The notes below the pieces were generated by a model, which did not search any database, was not told where the DNA came from, and saw only the letters and a program-made list of their open reading frames with translations. This document shows positions 52,181 through 60,733 of a stretch of DNA of 64,000 nt, piece by piece (position 1 is the stretch's first letter; every line of letters starts with the position of its first letter). The stretch is taken from the NCBI GenBank assembly GCA_023393455.1, contig JAEWLJ010000005.1, positions 35,519 to 99,518 on the forward strand. Direction: 5' to 3'. The stretch comes from Methanobacteriota archaeon (GTDB lineage Archaea > Halobacteriota > Methanomicrobia > Methanomicrobiales > Methanoculleaceae). The position numbers and the translations under genes were made by a program.

Positions 52181-52783
52181 TTAAAATCTCGGATCGACGA
52201 GAGTCCCGACGACCGGCTCGTCACGGAGAGCACGGCGGACACGGTCGTCGTGCCTGCCGTTGATCACCCGGGCCGCGATATCGTGTTCGAAGACAAACCG
52301 GATGAACGTGGGATCGACCTCGTCGGAGGTGATCGCGGGATCCTCGATGCGTTCGAGGAGTCTCCGACGGTGGTGAATGCCGTCGACCGACTTCAGGAGG
52401 AGGAGATCGGCCGAGAGTTCGCGGGCGACCCAGGCGGCGATGGTATCGGAGGTGATCTCCCAGGAGTGGGGAAGGGGATCGAACTCACGAAGAGCGCAGT
52501 AAGGGAGGAGGACCGTCACCCCGGCTGGAAGCGCAAGGGTGGGGGTTGCCGGGATCCCGTGCGAAGCGATGTACCACGCAAACTGCTCCATGCCGGCGAT
52601 CGCCATCCAGTGGGCGGCGTCCTCGGAGACGTCGAGCCGCCGGACGAGGTCGGCGAACCTCCCGCCGCCGGGCACGATCAGCACCGGGCGTCCGGCCTCC
52701 CGGAAGAGGTCGAGCAGGGGGACGACCCGATCAAAGAGGCTCCCTCCGACCTTGACAACCAGCGGGGAGAGAGGAGAATCCAT
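52181..52783 (-). CDS. mfnE: Amino-acid-kinase family enzyme, MfnE-like (methanofuran synthesis)
   Basis: The 200-residue protein has VVKVGGSLF (ATP loop), VPGGGRFADLV, EITSDTIAAWVARELSADLL and LLKSVDGI, the compact amino-acid-kinase fold. In methanogens this family includes MfnE, which phosphorylates the furan intermediate of methanofuran. The family match is strong; the specific step is inferred from organism type. Confidence 0.78.
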   Translation of the reverse strand: MDSPLSPLVVKVGGSLFDRVVPLLDLFREAGRPVLIVPGGGRFADLVRRLDVSEDAAHWMAIAGMEQFAWYIASHGIPATPTLALPAGVTVLLPYCALREFDPLPHSWEITSDTIAAWVARELSADLLLLKSVDGIHHRRRLLERIEDPAITSDEVDPTFIRFVFEHDIAARVINGRHDDRVRRALRDEPVVGTLVDPRF

Positions 52784-52825
52784 ATCGCTCTGCTATTAAA
52801 CCGGCGATGACATAACTCTTTACGT

Positions 52826-54499
52826 ATGCGCCGAATCGCCGCCGCCGTCCTGCTCCTCTGTCTCCTTGCCGGCTCTGCCGGCGCGGTCCAGATCGTCGAG
52901 TTCTGCCCGGACCCCTACCAGTCCGGCGACCTCGACGAGTACCTGGTGCTCGAGGGGAGCGGGGTCCTCGACGGCTACGTCCTCTCGGACGGCGAGGGCG
53001 GCTACCGGTTCCCGCCGGGGACGCGGATCGACGGGCGGGTGGTGGTCGCGAGGAGCGGGGCCGCGTTCGAGGAGGTGCACGGCTACCTCCCCGACTTCGA
53101 GAGCCAGGAGCGAACGCCGGCCGTGCCGGACGTGATCCCGAACGGAAACCTCCTGATGGCGAACAAGGCGGACGAACTCCTCCTCTACCGGGGGACCACC
53201 CTCGTCCAGGAGATCGGCTGGCCCCGCGACGTCGTCGCACGGGAAGGGCAGATCCACTTCCTCGATGACGGCGTCTGGGACCCGCGCCCGCTCTTTATCG
53301 GCCAGTCCCGGTTTGCACCCCGGACCTTCGAGGGAGTGGCGGTGACCGCGTTCGTCGCCCCGGACTGCTCCTACGAGGTCTTCGGGGCCGCCGTCGCGGG
53401 TGCGGAGCGCGAGATTCTGGTGAACGTCTACGAGTTCACCGACGAGAAGATGGCAGAGGACCTCATCGCCGCCCGGGAGCGGGGGGTTACCGTGACCGTC
53501 CTCCTCGAGGGCGGGCCGGTGGGTGGCGTCTCCTCCGAAGGGCGCGCGGTCGCGGGCGCCCTCAACCGGAGCGGCATCCCGGTCCTCGCTATGACGACGA
53601 CCGGTGCCGCCCACGCGAAATACCGCTACGACCACGCGAAATACCTCGTCATCGACGGCAGGACGGTCCTCCTCGGGAGCGAGAACTTCAAGCCCGGCGG
53701 CTACCCGGCACCGGGGCTGCAGGGCAACCGCGGGTGGGGCATCCTCCTGAAAGACCCCGAACTCGCGGCCTACTTCCGGGAGGTCTTCCTCTTTGATGCG
53801 GGGGGCGGCGACATCGTCCCGCTCGAAGGGACGGCGGCCGAACTCTACACGCCCTGGGCGCCCGACTACACGATCGAGTTCGCTCCCTGCCGCGCTGAGG
53901 GAGCCCGAGTGACCCCGGTCGTGTCCCCGGAGACGAGCGTCCTCATCCTCGAACTGATCGAGAGCGCAGAAGAGAACATCGCGATCGAGCAGGCCTACAT
54001 CACGAACGAGACGGCCTCTGAACTCAACCCCTACCTCGCGGCCGCGATCAACGCCTCCCGGCGGGGGGTCGCGGTGCGGGTGCTCCTCGACTCTGCCTGG
54101 TTCAACACCGAGGACGACGCGGACAACGACGAGATGGTCGAGATCATCAACCGGATCGCCGTGGCCGAAGGGCTGCCGCTCGAAGCACGGCTCGCCGATC
54201 TCGAAGCAAATAACCTCGACAAGATCCACAACAAGGGCGTCGTTGTCGACAGGAGAGTGGTGCTCGTCAGCAGCATCAACTGGAACGCCAACTCACCGGC
54301 GTTCAACCGGGAGGCGGGCGTGATCGTCGAACACCCGGATATCGCCGGGTACTACATCGCCGTCTTCGAGGATGACTGGAACGCTTCGGACGGGAGTGGA
54401 GCAAGCGGCGCGGAGCCCGACCGGCTCAAAATAGCGGCGGCGGCAGGTATACTCGTCGCGCTGACGGGGCTCTACCTCTACCGGCGGAGGCGCACCTGA
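52826..54499 (+). CDS. Secreted phospholipase-D-domain protein with C-terminal anchor
   Basis: The 557-residue exported protein has a signal peptide (AAAVLLLCLLAGSAGAVQIV). A lamin-tail-like N-terminal domain follows (CPDPYQSGDLDEYLVLEGSG), then two HKD motifs (DHAKYLVIDGRTVLLGSENF; HNKGVVVDRRVVLVSSINWN), a C-terminal helix and a basic end. It may cleave phosphodiesters on lipids or nucleic acids outside the cell. Confidence 0.87.
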   Translation: MRRIAAAVLLLCLLAGSAGAVQIVEFCPDPYQSGDLDEYLVLEGSGVLDGYVLSDGEGGYRFPPGTRIDGRVVVARSGAAFEEVHGYLPDFESQERTPAVPDVIPNGNLLMANKADELLLYRGTTLVQEIGWPRDVVAREGQIHFLDDGVWDPRPLFIGQSRFAPRTFEGVAVTAFVAPDCSYEVFGAAVAGAEREILVNVYEFTDEKMAEDLIAARERGVTVTVLLEGGPVGGVSSEGRAVAGALNRSGIPVLAMTTTGAAHAKYRYDHAKYLVIDGRTVLLGSENFKPGGYPAPGLQGNRGWGILLKDPELAAYFREVFLFDAGGGDIVPLEGTAAELYTPWAPDYTIEFAPCRAEGARVTPVVSPETSVLILELIESAEENIAIEQAYITNETASELNPYLAAAINASRRGVAVRVLLDSAWFNTEDDADNDEMVEIINRIAVAEGLPLEARLADLEANNLDKIHNKGVVVDRRVVLVSSINWNANSPAFNREAGVIVEHPDIAGYYIAVFEDDWNASDGSGASGAEPDRLKIAAAAGILVALTGLYLYRRRRT

Positions 54500-54503
54500 A
54501 ACG

Positions 54504-54821
54504 TCACCGGTTGCCGGCAGACTCAGTGGAGCGGCAGACGTCGCAGATGGTGATCGTCCCTTCACCTGAAGCGACGGCGGAGACCCACCGCTCGATGACC
54601 AGTTCGAGGTTGTCAGGGAGGTTTTCCCGGTTGAATCCGCGTTTCCGACTCATGTACTGGGATATCGCGGCCCTGCTGATCCCGAGGCGTTTCGAAGCCT
54701 CGCTCTGGCTGATCCCCCGCTCGTTCACCAGGCGGTAGACCATCTCGGCACGCATCCTGGGGAGCAGGCTCCGCACAAGGGTGTCGCACCGCATGATGTC
54801 ACAGGACGAGGGTTCGGTCAT
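54504..54821 (-). CDS. XRE-like HTH regulator with CxxC tail
   Basis: The 105-residue product has a helix-turn-helix (VNERGISQSEASKRLGISRAAISQYMSRK) of the archaeal COG2522 type. Its C-terminus carries CDVCRSTESAG, which may bind metal or act as a redox switch. Its start overlaps the winged-helix gene's stop by 4 bp. The two regulators form one operon. Confidence 0.82.
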   Translation of the reverse strand: MTEPSSCDIMRCDTLVRSLLPRMRAEMVYRLVNERGISQSEASKRLGISRAAISQYMSRKRGFNRENLPDNLELVIERWVSAVASGEGTITICDVCRSTESAGNR

Positions 54822-55051
54822 TGTGCAGACACCATCTGAGAGTCCTTGTACTCGTAGAGGATCTGGCGTGCATCTCTGAAGTTGAACTTCTCCACGATCA
54901 TATCGTTGTCTTTGAGTCGCTTTAAAGCGTATCGGACGGTGCGGGGAGCAAGGCTGCTGAGGCGGACGAGCTCCTTGTGGGTCAGGGCACCCCCGTCCTC
55001 GAGCAGAAGAAGGATCTTTCTCGAGGAGGGGGGCAGGTTCACATCATCCAT
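54818..55051 (-). CDS. Winged-helix HTH protein
   Basis: A 77-residue regulator: SSRKILLLLEDGGALTHKEL and SSLAPRTVRYALKRLKDNDM are a MarR-like winged helix. It overlaps the next gene (ATGA). A 15-bp near-palindrome (55060-55074) between it and the divergent gene is a plausible operator. Confidence 0.82.
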   Translation of the reverse strand: MDDVNLPPSSRKILLLLEDGGALTHKELVRLSSLAPRTVRYALKRLKDNDMIVEKFNFRDARQILYEYKDSQMVSAQ

Positions 55052-55059
55052 ACAGCATA

Positions 55060-55074
55060 GTTAACGCCGTTAAC
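55060..55074. promoter_or_regulatory. GTTAAC near-palindrome operator candidate
   Basis: GTTAACGCCGTTAAC is a palindrome in 14 of 15 bases, in the 71-bp divergent spacer between the two-regulator operon and the OB-fold gene. It could bind the winged-helix protein. Confidence 0.55.
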
Positions 55075-55122
55075 ATATCAAACTGACGGATGTTATTAGC
55101 CCGAACGTCGATAGAGATCACC

Positions 55123-55488
55123 ATGCTGGAACGGCAGGAGAAAGCAGCACTCGGCACACTCGTATGCGTCGTCGGGATCGTGCTTGCGGCGCACCTCCTC
55201 TTCGACGCCGTCGGCCGGCCACTGGTGGCGGAGCCCTACTCGCCGGAGGTTCCGGACGGGGTGCTGGTCCTCCTCGAAGGGAGCATCGAAGGGATCACGA
55301 AGACCTCGAGCGGCGGGCACCTGATCCTCACCGTCAACGGCACCGCGGTCTTCCTGCCGGAGAACGTGGCCGCCGGGCTCGAACTGCACGAAAACGAGAA
55401 CGTAACACTGTACGGGGTCGTCCAGACCTATCGCGGGAAAAGGGAGGTGGCGGTAGCCTCCTCCAGGGACATCCAGGTACTGAAATGA
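55123..55488 (+). CDS. Membrane-anchored OB-fold-like protein
   Basis: From ATG 55123 the product has 121 residues: one N-terminal membrane helix (LGTLVCVVGIVLAAHLLFDA) and a small beta domain (VLVLLEGSIEGITKTSSGGH; ENENVTLYGVVQTYRGKREV). The latter resembles a nucleic-acid-binding OB-fold seen in exported archaeal proteins. No specific function assigned. Confidence 0.72.
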   Translation: MLERQEKAALGTLVCVVGIVLAAHLLFDAVGRPLVAEPYSPEVPDGVLVLLEGSIEGITKTSSGGHLILTVNGTAVFLPENVAAGLELHENENVTLYGVVQTYRGKREVAVASSRDIQVLK

Positions 55489-55489
55489 C

Positions 55490-55705
55490 CTACTTCTTCG
55501 TGTAAAAGATATCGGCTTCGTCGCCATCCCCGAAGAGGGGCTCTTTTCGCCGGGACTTCCCGCGACTCTCTTCCTTCTTCGGAGCCTCCCGTTCGGGCTC
55601 CCGGCGGGCGGGGGCCGGGGCCTCGTCGGGCACCTCCTTCTTCCGTCCCCCCTCCACGCCAGAACCGGTGGGGAGGTCTCCGTCGTTGATCCGCACCCTC
55701 GACAT
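55490..55705 (-). CDS. Small disordered charged protein
   Basis: The 71-residue product has low complexity (RRKEPLFGDGDEADIFYTKK end, Pro/Glu/Lys-rich centre) and a conserved-looking N-terminus (MSRVRINDGDLPTGSG). No fold predicted. A perfect 7-bp inverted repeat (55706-55723) abuts the ATG. Confidence 0.5.
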   Translation of the reverse strand: MSRVRINDGDLPTGSGVEGGRKKEVPDEAPAPARREPEREAPKKEESRGKSRRKEPLFGDGDEADIFYTKK

Positions 55706-55723
55706 ACAGGATAATCATCCTGT
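55706..55723. promoter_or_regulatory. Inverted repeat ACAGGAT-AATC-ATCCTGT at a start codon
   Basis: Seven-base arms flank a four-base loop and end one base-step from the ATG at 55705 on the minus strand. A DNA operator or an RNA hairpin that hides the start are both possible. Confidence 0.55.
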
Positions 55724-56053
55724 CCGATATATGACTCCTCTGGATCGGCCGACGGCTATATGTGGTTTTTTCGATTTAACCCGCCCCATCTTCGCCTCCG
55801 GCAGGGTGAAGATACCAGGAGGGAGGGGCGAGAACGCATAAGATCGGTTTTCGCCCCATGGTATGCCGCCGCGCGGAGATTGCAGAACAAAAACGTCAGG
55901 AAAGAGTTTTTCCCTTCCAGGAGAGGCACTCAACCATCGCGAGAACGGTAGTGACCCGGACAGGGAGGGGCGGCGGCGCGGAGGATTACCCGCTCTCCGC
56001 GGATCGTGAAGGGATCGCCGCCGCGTCCCTCGTCTACACCTGCCTCGCCCGAC
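55724..56053. other. Intergenic region without a supported gene
   Basis: This 330-bp stretch contains a TATA-like TATATGACTC near 55727, two T runs (about 55765 and 55910) and purine-rich GGGAGGGGCG repeats. Frames in it have no start context or recognisable domain, and no RNA motif was seen. Confidence 0.5.
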
Positions 56054-56566
56054 TCACATAAATCGTTCGAACCGGTCGCGGGGCACCCGGCAGATGGGGC
56101 AGATCTCGGGCGGGTCGCTCCGGGCGCAGAGGTAGCCGCAGACCCGGCACCGCCAGACAGGGTAGTTCAGGGTTCCCGGTACGCGGTCTGCCGCGGCTCG
56201 TTCCTCCTTCTGCCGCCTGCGCTCCGCGGGGGACGGGCGGCGTTCCGGGACGGGGGCGGCGGCACGCTCTCCGCGCTCCACGTCGGCGGTGACGTAGAGC
56301 GCGCAGTAGCAGGCACCGTAATCGGCGAGATCGGGATCGCGGTAGTCGCAGGGGCAGATGATGTCGAGGTCGTCCTCCCGGTCGCCCGAGGCAAGCCTGC
56401 AGGGGCAGGAGATGTAGCCGTAACGCTCCCGGTTGGCAAGCAGGCCCCTGACGAGTTCGCGGGTGAACCCCTCATCAGGGTTCAGGTGGTACCCGCCGGC
56501 CTCCGCCTCGGTCTCCAGGTCCTGCATGAGCCGGTCCACCTCCCCGTCACTCACCCTATCAGGCAC
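56054..56566 (-). CDS. Ferredoxin-thioredoxin reductase catalytic domain fused to rubredoxin
   Basis: From GTG 56566 the product has 170 residues. The FTR catalytic cysteines form CPC...CPC...CYC ([34 protein letters not shown]). A charged linker and a C-terminal rubredoxin follow ([10 protein letters not shown] and [12 protein letters not shown]). GGAGG lies 6 bp before the GTG, overlapping the glutaredoxin end. The fusion suggests electron transfer from rubredoxin-type iron to a disulfide. Confidence 0.85.
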   Translation of the reverse strand: MPDRVSDGEVDRLMQDLETEAEAGGYHLNPDEGFTRELVRGLLANRERYGYISCPCRLASGDREDDLDIICPCDYRDPDLADYGACYCALYVTADVERGERAAAPVPERRPSPAERRRQKEERAAADRVPGTLNYPVWRCRVCGYLCARSDPPEICPICRVPRDRFERFM

Positions 56567-56834
56567 CGACTGCCTCCCGGATCTCATCCTCCCGGAACCC
56601 CACGATCACCGTTGCGTCACCGACGACGACCGTCGGAAACGAGAGGCGCGGGTTCCAGCGTTCGACCTCCCGGACCACGCGGTCGCGTTCCTCCCCCGTG
56701 AGCAGGTCCACGTAGACGTACGAGAACCTGACGCCGAGGTCGGTGAGAAGTTCCTTTGTCCGGGCGCACCAGCCGCAGGTGCTCAGGGCGTAGAGGATCA
56801 CCCTGCCGCGGTCCTCGCCGGGGACGTGCTGCAT
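56559..56834 (-). CDS. Glutaredoxin/NrdH-like redox protein
   Basis: The 91-residue thioredoxin-fold protein has the redox site [13 protein letters not shown] and the cis-Pro loop SFPTVVVGD. It lies upstream of and overlaps the FTR-rubredoxin gene by 8 bp, so it is a likely partner substrate. An in-frame TTG at 56843 is also possible. A longer upstream frame was rejected. Confidence 0.85.
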   Translation of the reverse strand: MQHVPGEDRGRVILYALSTCGWCARTKELLTDLGVRFSYVYVDLLTGEERDRVVREVERWNPRLSFPTVVVGDATVIVGFREDEIREAVGA

Positions 56835-56992
56835 CTCAGTCAAAATCTTCCTCCATCTCTCCTTGCTACGAGGGTCGAAGGTAAGTATCTTGCCCCGGAG
56901 GAAGCGGGCTTGAGGAGCAGGAACAGGCCGGCACTGCTCCCAAGAGCCCGAACCGGGGCTGCACCGCAGGGGAGAGAGGAAACAGACGCGGT

Positions 56993-57009
56993 TTCCTCGT
57001 AACGAGGAA
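56993..57009. repeat. Perfect inverted repeat TTCCTCG-TAA-CGAGGAA
   Basis: Seven-base arms separated by three bases lie in the spacer upstream of the surface-protein gene at 57073, which runs rightward. It may be an operator or a hairpin. Confidence 0.6.
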
Positions 57010-57072
57010 TGACCGGCCGGACGACCGGGCCCGGGTAACTTCTTATCCTGCCGTGCAGGAAGGAGAGGTGAG

Positions 57073-57618
57073 GTGAAACAGAGCATGAATACCAGATACG
57101 CCGGCTTCGTGGCCGCGTTCGTGATTGCGGCATGTATCTGCGGCACTGCCGCCGCACAGCAGATGGGCATCGATGAGATCGGCAGCGTCGCGGTCAACGA
57201 GACGGTCTCCATCGGCGGGGCGACAAACCTCGCCCCCGGTAACCGCCTGCTTGTGGAGGTGACACCGATCGGGTTCGGGCCGGGGAACGCCTCGGTGCAG
57301 GGAGGAGCATCGGGGTCGGCCGTCGTCGAGGAAGGGAACGAAACCGCGAACACCTGGTCGTTCGACGTGGACACGACCGGGTTCGAGCCTGGCGAGTACA
57401 GCGTGACCGTGGACTGGGTCGAGGGCGACGCCACCGCAAGCACCACGTTCACCGTCGTCGAGGCTGGAACGGTGACACCGACGCCGACGGCAACCCCGAC
57501 TGCCACCACAACGGCGACGACACTGGCAAGCCCCACGCCGACCGCGGCCGGATCCGCTCTCCCGGTGACGGCAGCCCTCGCGGCGGGGCTTGCCGGCCTC
57601 CTGGTGCGGCGGCGGTAG
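57073..57618 (+). CDS. Secreted surface protein with Thr/Pro linker and C-terminal anchor
   Basis: The 181-residue protein has a signal peptide (AGFVAAFVIAACICGTAAAQ), one beta-sandwich domain (VEVTPIGFGPGNASVQGG; YSVTVDWVEGDATASTTFTV), a Thr/Pro-rich stalk (VTPTPTATPTATTTATTLAS) and a C-terminal membrane helix ending RRR. This is the usual methanogen cell-surface layout. GTG 57073 or ATG 57085 may start it. Confidence 0.8.
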   Translation: MKQSMNTRYAGFVAAFVIAACICGTAAAQQMGIDEIGSVAVNETVSIGGATNLAPGNRLLVEVTPIGFGPGNASVQGGASGSAVVEEGNETANTWSFDVDTTGFEPGEYSVTVDWVEGDATASTTFTVVEAGTVTPTPTATPTATTTATTLASPTPTAAGSALPVTAALAAGLAGLLVRRR

Positions 57619-57624
57619 GGCTCG

Positions 57625-58980
57625 TCACCGCCGGTCCACGATCCGCTTCGGCCGGCCGGGCACCCGGTGGAGCTCGAGCCCGCCCGGCGGCGTCACGGTG
57701 CAGAGAATCTGGAGGGACCCGTCTTCGTATGCCCCCGAAAGGGCCGGAACCGACCGCAGGAGGGCGGAACGAAACGTCTCCCCGACCTCGCCCGCATCCA
57801 CGCCGGCGGGATCAAGGCGCTCCATACTCACCCGGAGGATGGTCTCCCCCGCCTCGTCGCCGCCGTAGACGAACGCCTCGTACTCCCCGTTCAGGTGAGC
57901 CATGTTCTCGGGCGCAAAGACCGCCGCTTCCACGTCCACCCTGTTGAGCGCGATATCCCCTATCCAGACCGTCTCCGCTTCGCGCCGGGGGGAGGCGATC
58001 CGCATGTGCGTCCGCCCGCACCCGCACCGCTCCCGGGAGACGACCGAGCAGGTATCCTCCGTATCGTAGTTGATGAGAAGCGTTCCCGCCCTCTTTCCCG
58101 GCGCAAGGAGCGTCGTGTAGACCAGCCTTCCTGTCTCGCCGTCATGGACGAACCGGTTCATCCCGGGGTCGTAGAGGTCGAAGTGAACCAGGTCCTCGGG
58201 GACGTGGAGCCCTGCCTGGCGGGTGCACTCGCCGCACATCGTCCCCTCGGTGCTCCCGTAGGAGTTGTAGACCGGGCAGCCCCAGACCTCCTCGAGATAG
58301 CGCCTCGATTCCGGGGCAAAACTCTCGCCCCCGACGACCAGCCGGGCAACGCCCGCATCCCCGGGCGGGTGCCCTTCCGCCTCCATCCTGCGGGCGAGCC
58401 GCAGGAGTTTGAAGACGCTCCCGATCAACGCCGTCGGGCGGTAGTGTGCCATCACCCTGACCGGGAAGGTACACTTCCCCTCCGGGACGATCGCCATCCC
58501 GATCTCCCGGGCGGCGAGGGTCATGGTGTTTGCCCCGACGTTCATCCCGTAGGAGGCGCAGACCACCACCCGGTCGCCGGCCTCGAATCCCTGCGAGATA
58601 AAAAACCGGGCGTATTTCTCCGCATAGCGCTCCCAATCCTCCCAGGTGAGGAAGAAACTCTTCGGAACCCCGCTCGTACCGGAGGTCTCGTTGACCGTGA
58701 AGACCTCCTCCCAGGGCACACTCTTGAAGCAGAACTCCTTCTCCTGCGGGGGCTGGTATCGCCGGATCGTCGCCCCGGAGACGATGGGCAGCTCGCGGAG
58801 GTCCTCGTGCTCCCGGATCGCCTCCGGGCGGATGTTGTGTCGCGTAAACCACCGGCGGTAGAAGGGCGAATGCTCCGTCGCGTACCGGACGGTCAGGCGG
58901 ATCCGCTCGTCGATGAGGAGATCGAGATCCGATCGCGCGAGCGTCTCCACCGCCGGGTCGTGGTATCGGTTACCTGTCAT
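57625..58980 (-). CDS. PaaK/coenzyme F390 synthetase-like AMP-forming ligase
   Basis: The 451-residue adenylate-forming enzyme has ATP loop NETSGTSGVPKSFFLTWEDW, SYGMNVGANTMTLAAREIGM, YNSYGSTEGTMCGECT and LINYDTEDTCSVVSRERCGC, plus a Cys-rich CGCGRTHM segment. The family includes phenylacetate-CoA ligase and methanogen coenzyme F390 synthetase, which adenylates F420. Specific function is inferred from family. Confidence 0.82.
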   Translation of the reverse strand: MTGNRYHDPAVETLARSDLDLLIDERIRLTVRYATEHSPFYRRWFTRHNIRPEAIREHEDLRELPIVSGATIRRYQPPQEKEFCFKSVPWEEVFTVNETSGTSGVPKSFFLTWEDWERYAEKYARFFISQGFEAGDRVVVCASYGMNVGANTMTLAAREIGMAIVPEGKCTFPVRVMAHYRPTALIGSVFKLLRLARRMEAEGHPPGDAGVARLVVGGESFAPESRRYLEEVWGCPVYNSYGSTEGTMCGECTRQAGLHVPEDLVHFDLYDPGMNRFVHDGETGRLVYTTLLAPGKRAGTLLINYDTEDTCSVVSRERCGCGRTHMRIASPRREAETVWIGDIALNRVDVEAAVFAPENMAHLNGEYEAFVYGGDEAGETILRVSMERLDPAGVDAGEVGETFRSALLRSVPALSGAYEDGSLQILCTVTPPGGLELHRVPGRPKRIVDRR

Positions 58981-59022
58981 CCGGCCGGGATAGACGCACG
59001 AGATAAAAATAGGTGCCGGGGA

Positions 59023-60531
59023 TCAGAGCGCCCAGGCAGGAATGTCGAAGGGGATACCGAGCGCCCAGAGGACGACCGTGTAGAGGCAGATCATCCAGAG
59101 CCCGACGCCGACGAGGTCGAGCGCCCAGCCGGACCGGAGAAGGTCTTTTGCCGAGATGTAGCCGGTCCCGTAGGCAACGGCGTTCGGCGGGGTGGCGACC
59201 GGGAGCATGAACGCTATCGAGGCGCAGACCGCGGCGGTCATCATCAGGATGATCGGGTTGATCCCCACGCTGATAGCCGTGACCGCCATGATCGGCATCA
59301 TGATGGCCGCTATAGCGGTGTTCGAGGTGATCTCCGTGACAAGTGAGGTTCCCAGCGCCACGATGGAGATCAGGAGGACGATCGGGAGCCCATGGATAAG
59401 CGTCAGCGACTCGACGATCGCCGCAGCAAGCCCGCTCTCGAGGAACCCGCTCGAGAGGGCGATACCACCGCCGAAGAGGAGGAGGATGCCCCAGGGGATC
59501 TTCACCGCCCACTCCCAGTCCATCGTGAAGATGCCCTCCTTCCAGTCGACCGGGAGGAGGAAGAGGAGGAGCGCGCCGAATATCGCGATGGTGGAGTCCT
59601 TGATCCCCGGGAAGATCATATCGAGGCCCGGGACGATGAACCCGCCAATATCCTTCGTCTGGGCAAATACCCAGGCGAGGGCGGTCAGGATGAAGACGAT
59701 CAGCGTCCACCGCTCTCCCGTCGAGAGCGGACCAAGTTTTGCGAGTTCCTCCCGAATGAGCCCCTTTGCGCTCGGGAGGGTTTTCACCATCCGGCGGTAG
59801 GAGACCTGGGTGAGCCAGATCCATGCGAGGATGAGGAATATAGCGGCAAACGGGACGCCGAACTTCATCCAGGTGAAGAAGTCGATGGTGGGCGCGTCGG
59901 GAAAGATCGTCGCGAGCTGGGATATGAAGATCCCGTTCGGGGGCGTGCCGATGATCGTCGCAATCCCTCCGATGCTCGCGGCGTAGGGGATGGAGATGAT
60001 CAGGCAACGGGCAAGGCCCTGCTCTTTTTCTTCGAGACCCTCAAGGGCTTTGTTGGTCCCGGGAATGAGCGTCAGGATGATCGCGACCGCGATCGGGATC
60101 ATCATCATCGTCGTCGCGGTGTTCGAGATCCACATCGAGAGGAACCCGGTGGCGACCATGAACCCGAGCACCAGGCGCCTCGGGCTCGTTCCCACGACCC
60201 GGATGATGTTGAGAGCGATCCGACGGTGCAGACCCCATCGCTGCATCGACATCGCGATGATGAACCCGCCGAGGAAGAGGAAGATCACCTCGTTGCCGTA
60301 GGATACCGCCACCTCCACCGGAGAGAGGATGCCGAGCGCCGGGAAGAGGACCAGCGGCAGGAGTGCGGTCGCTTCGAGAGGGATGACGCCGGTGACCCAG
60401 AAGAGGACCATAAGAACGGTGACGGCCAGAACGGCCTTCGCCTCGGGCGCAAGGAGAGTGGGATCGATGGGGATCGCCAGGATCGCGAAGAAGATGAGGA
60501 GCGATCCGATGATGAAGGCGACCTTTTTCAT
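59023..60531 (-). CDS. SLC13/DASS-family anion permease
   Basis: The 502-residue protein has about twelve membrane segments. Its two pseudo-symmetric signature pieces are SMWISNTATTMMMIPIAVAI and LVTEITSNTAIAAIMMPIMA. It imports dicarboxylates, sulfate or phosphate with sodium. The substrate cannot be set. No partner genes. Confidence 0.92.
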   Translation of the reverse strand: MKKVAFIIGSLLIFFAILAIPIDPTLLAPEAKAVLAVTVLMVLFWVTGVIPLEATALLPLVLFPALGILSPVEVAVSYGNEVIFLFLGGFIIAMSMQRWGLHRRIALNIIRVVGTSPRRLVLGFMVATGFLSMWISNTATTMMMIPIAVAIILTLIPGTNKALEGLEEKEQGLARCLIISIPYAASIGGIATIIGTPPNGIFISQLATIFPDAPTIDFFTWMKFGVPFAAIFLILAWIWLTQVSYRRMVKTLPSAKGLIREELAKLGPLSTGERWTLIVFILTALAWVFAQTKDIGGFIVPGLDMIFPGIKDSTIAIFGALLLFLLPVDWKEGIFTMDWEWAVKIPWGILLLFGGGIALSSGFLESGLAAAIVESLTLIHGLPIVLLISIVALGTSLVTEITSNTAIAAIMMPIMAVTAISVGINPIILMMTAAVCASIAFMLPVATPPNAVAYGTGYISAKDLLRSGWALDLVGVGLWMICLYTVVLWALGIPFDIPAWAL

Positions 60532-60733
60532 CTTCAGGGATTAGCGAAGAGAATATTTAAGCGTAAGGAATCGAATTTAACGCGATTCTGGAGGGGGAGA
60601 GCCTGATCCGGGATACCGGCGGCTTCCTTCCCATGACCGGGAGAGGCGCACCTCGGCCGAACAGGGCCGGGTGCGGGGGGATCGCCGCGCCGTCACACCA
60701 ACCTATATCAGTAAAATCAGCACAGGGAATCTC

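Noticed and set aside
55858..56061. Plus-strand 67-codon frame in the 330-bp gap
   Set aside because: No ribosome site or domain; residues look random.
59392..60606. 404-codon plus-strand frame antisense to the SLC13 permease
   Set aside because: Composition is Arg/Asp/Glu-rich without domains; the permease on the other strand has full family signatures.
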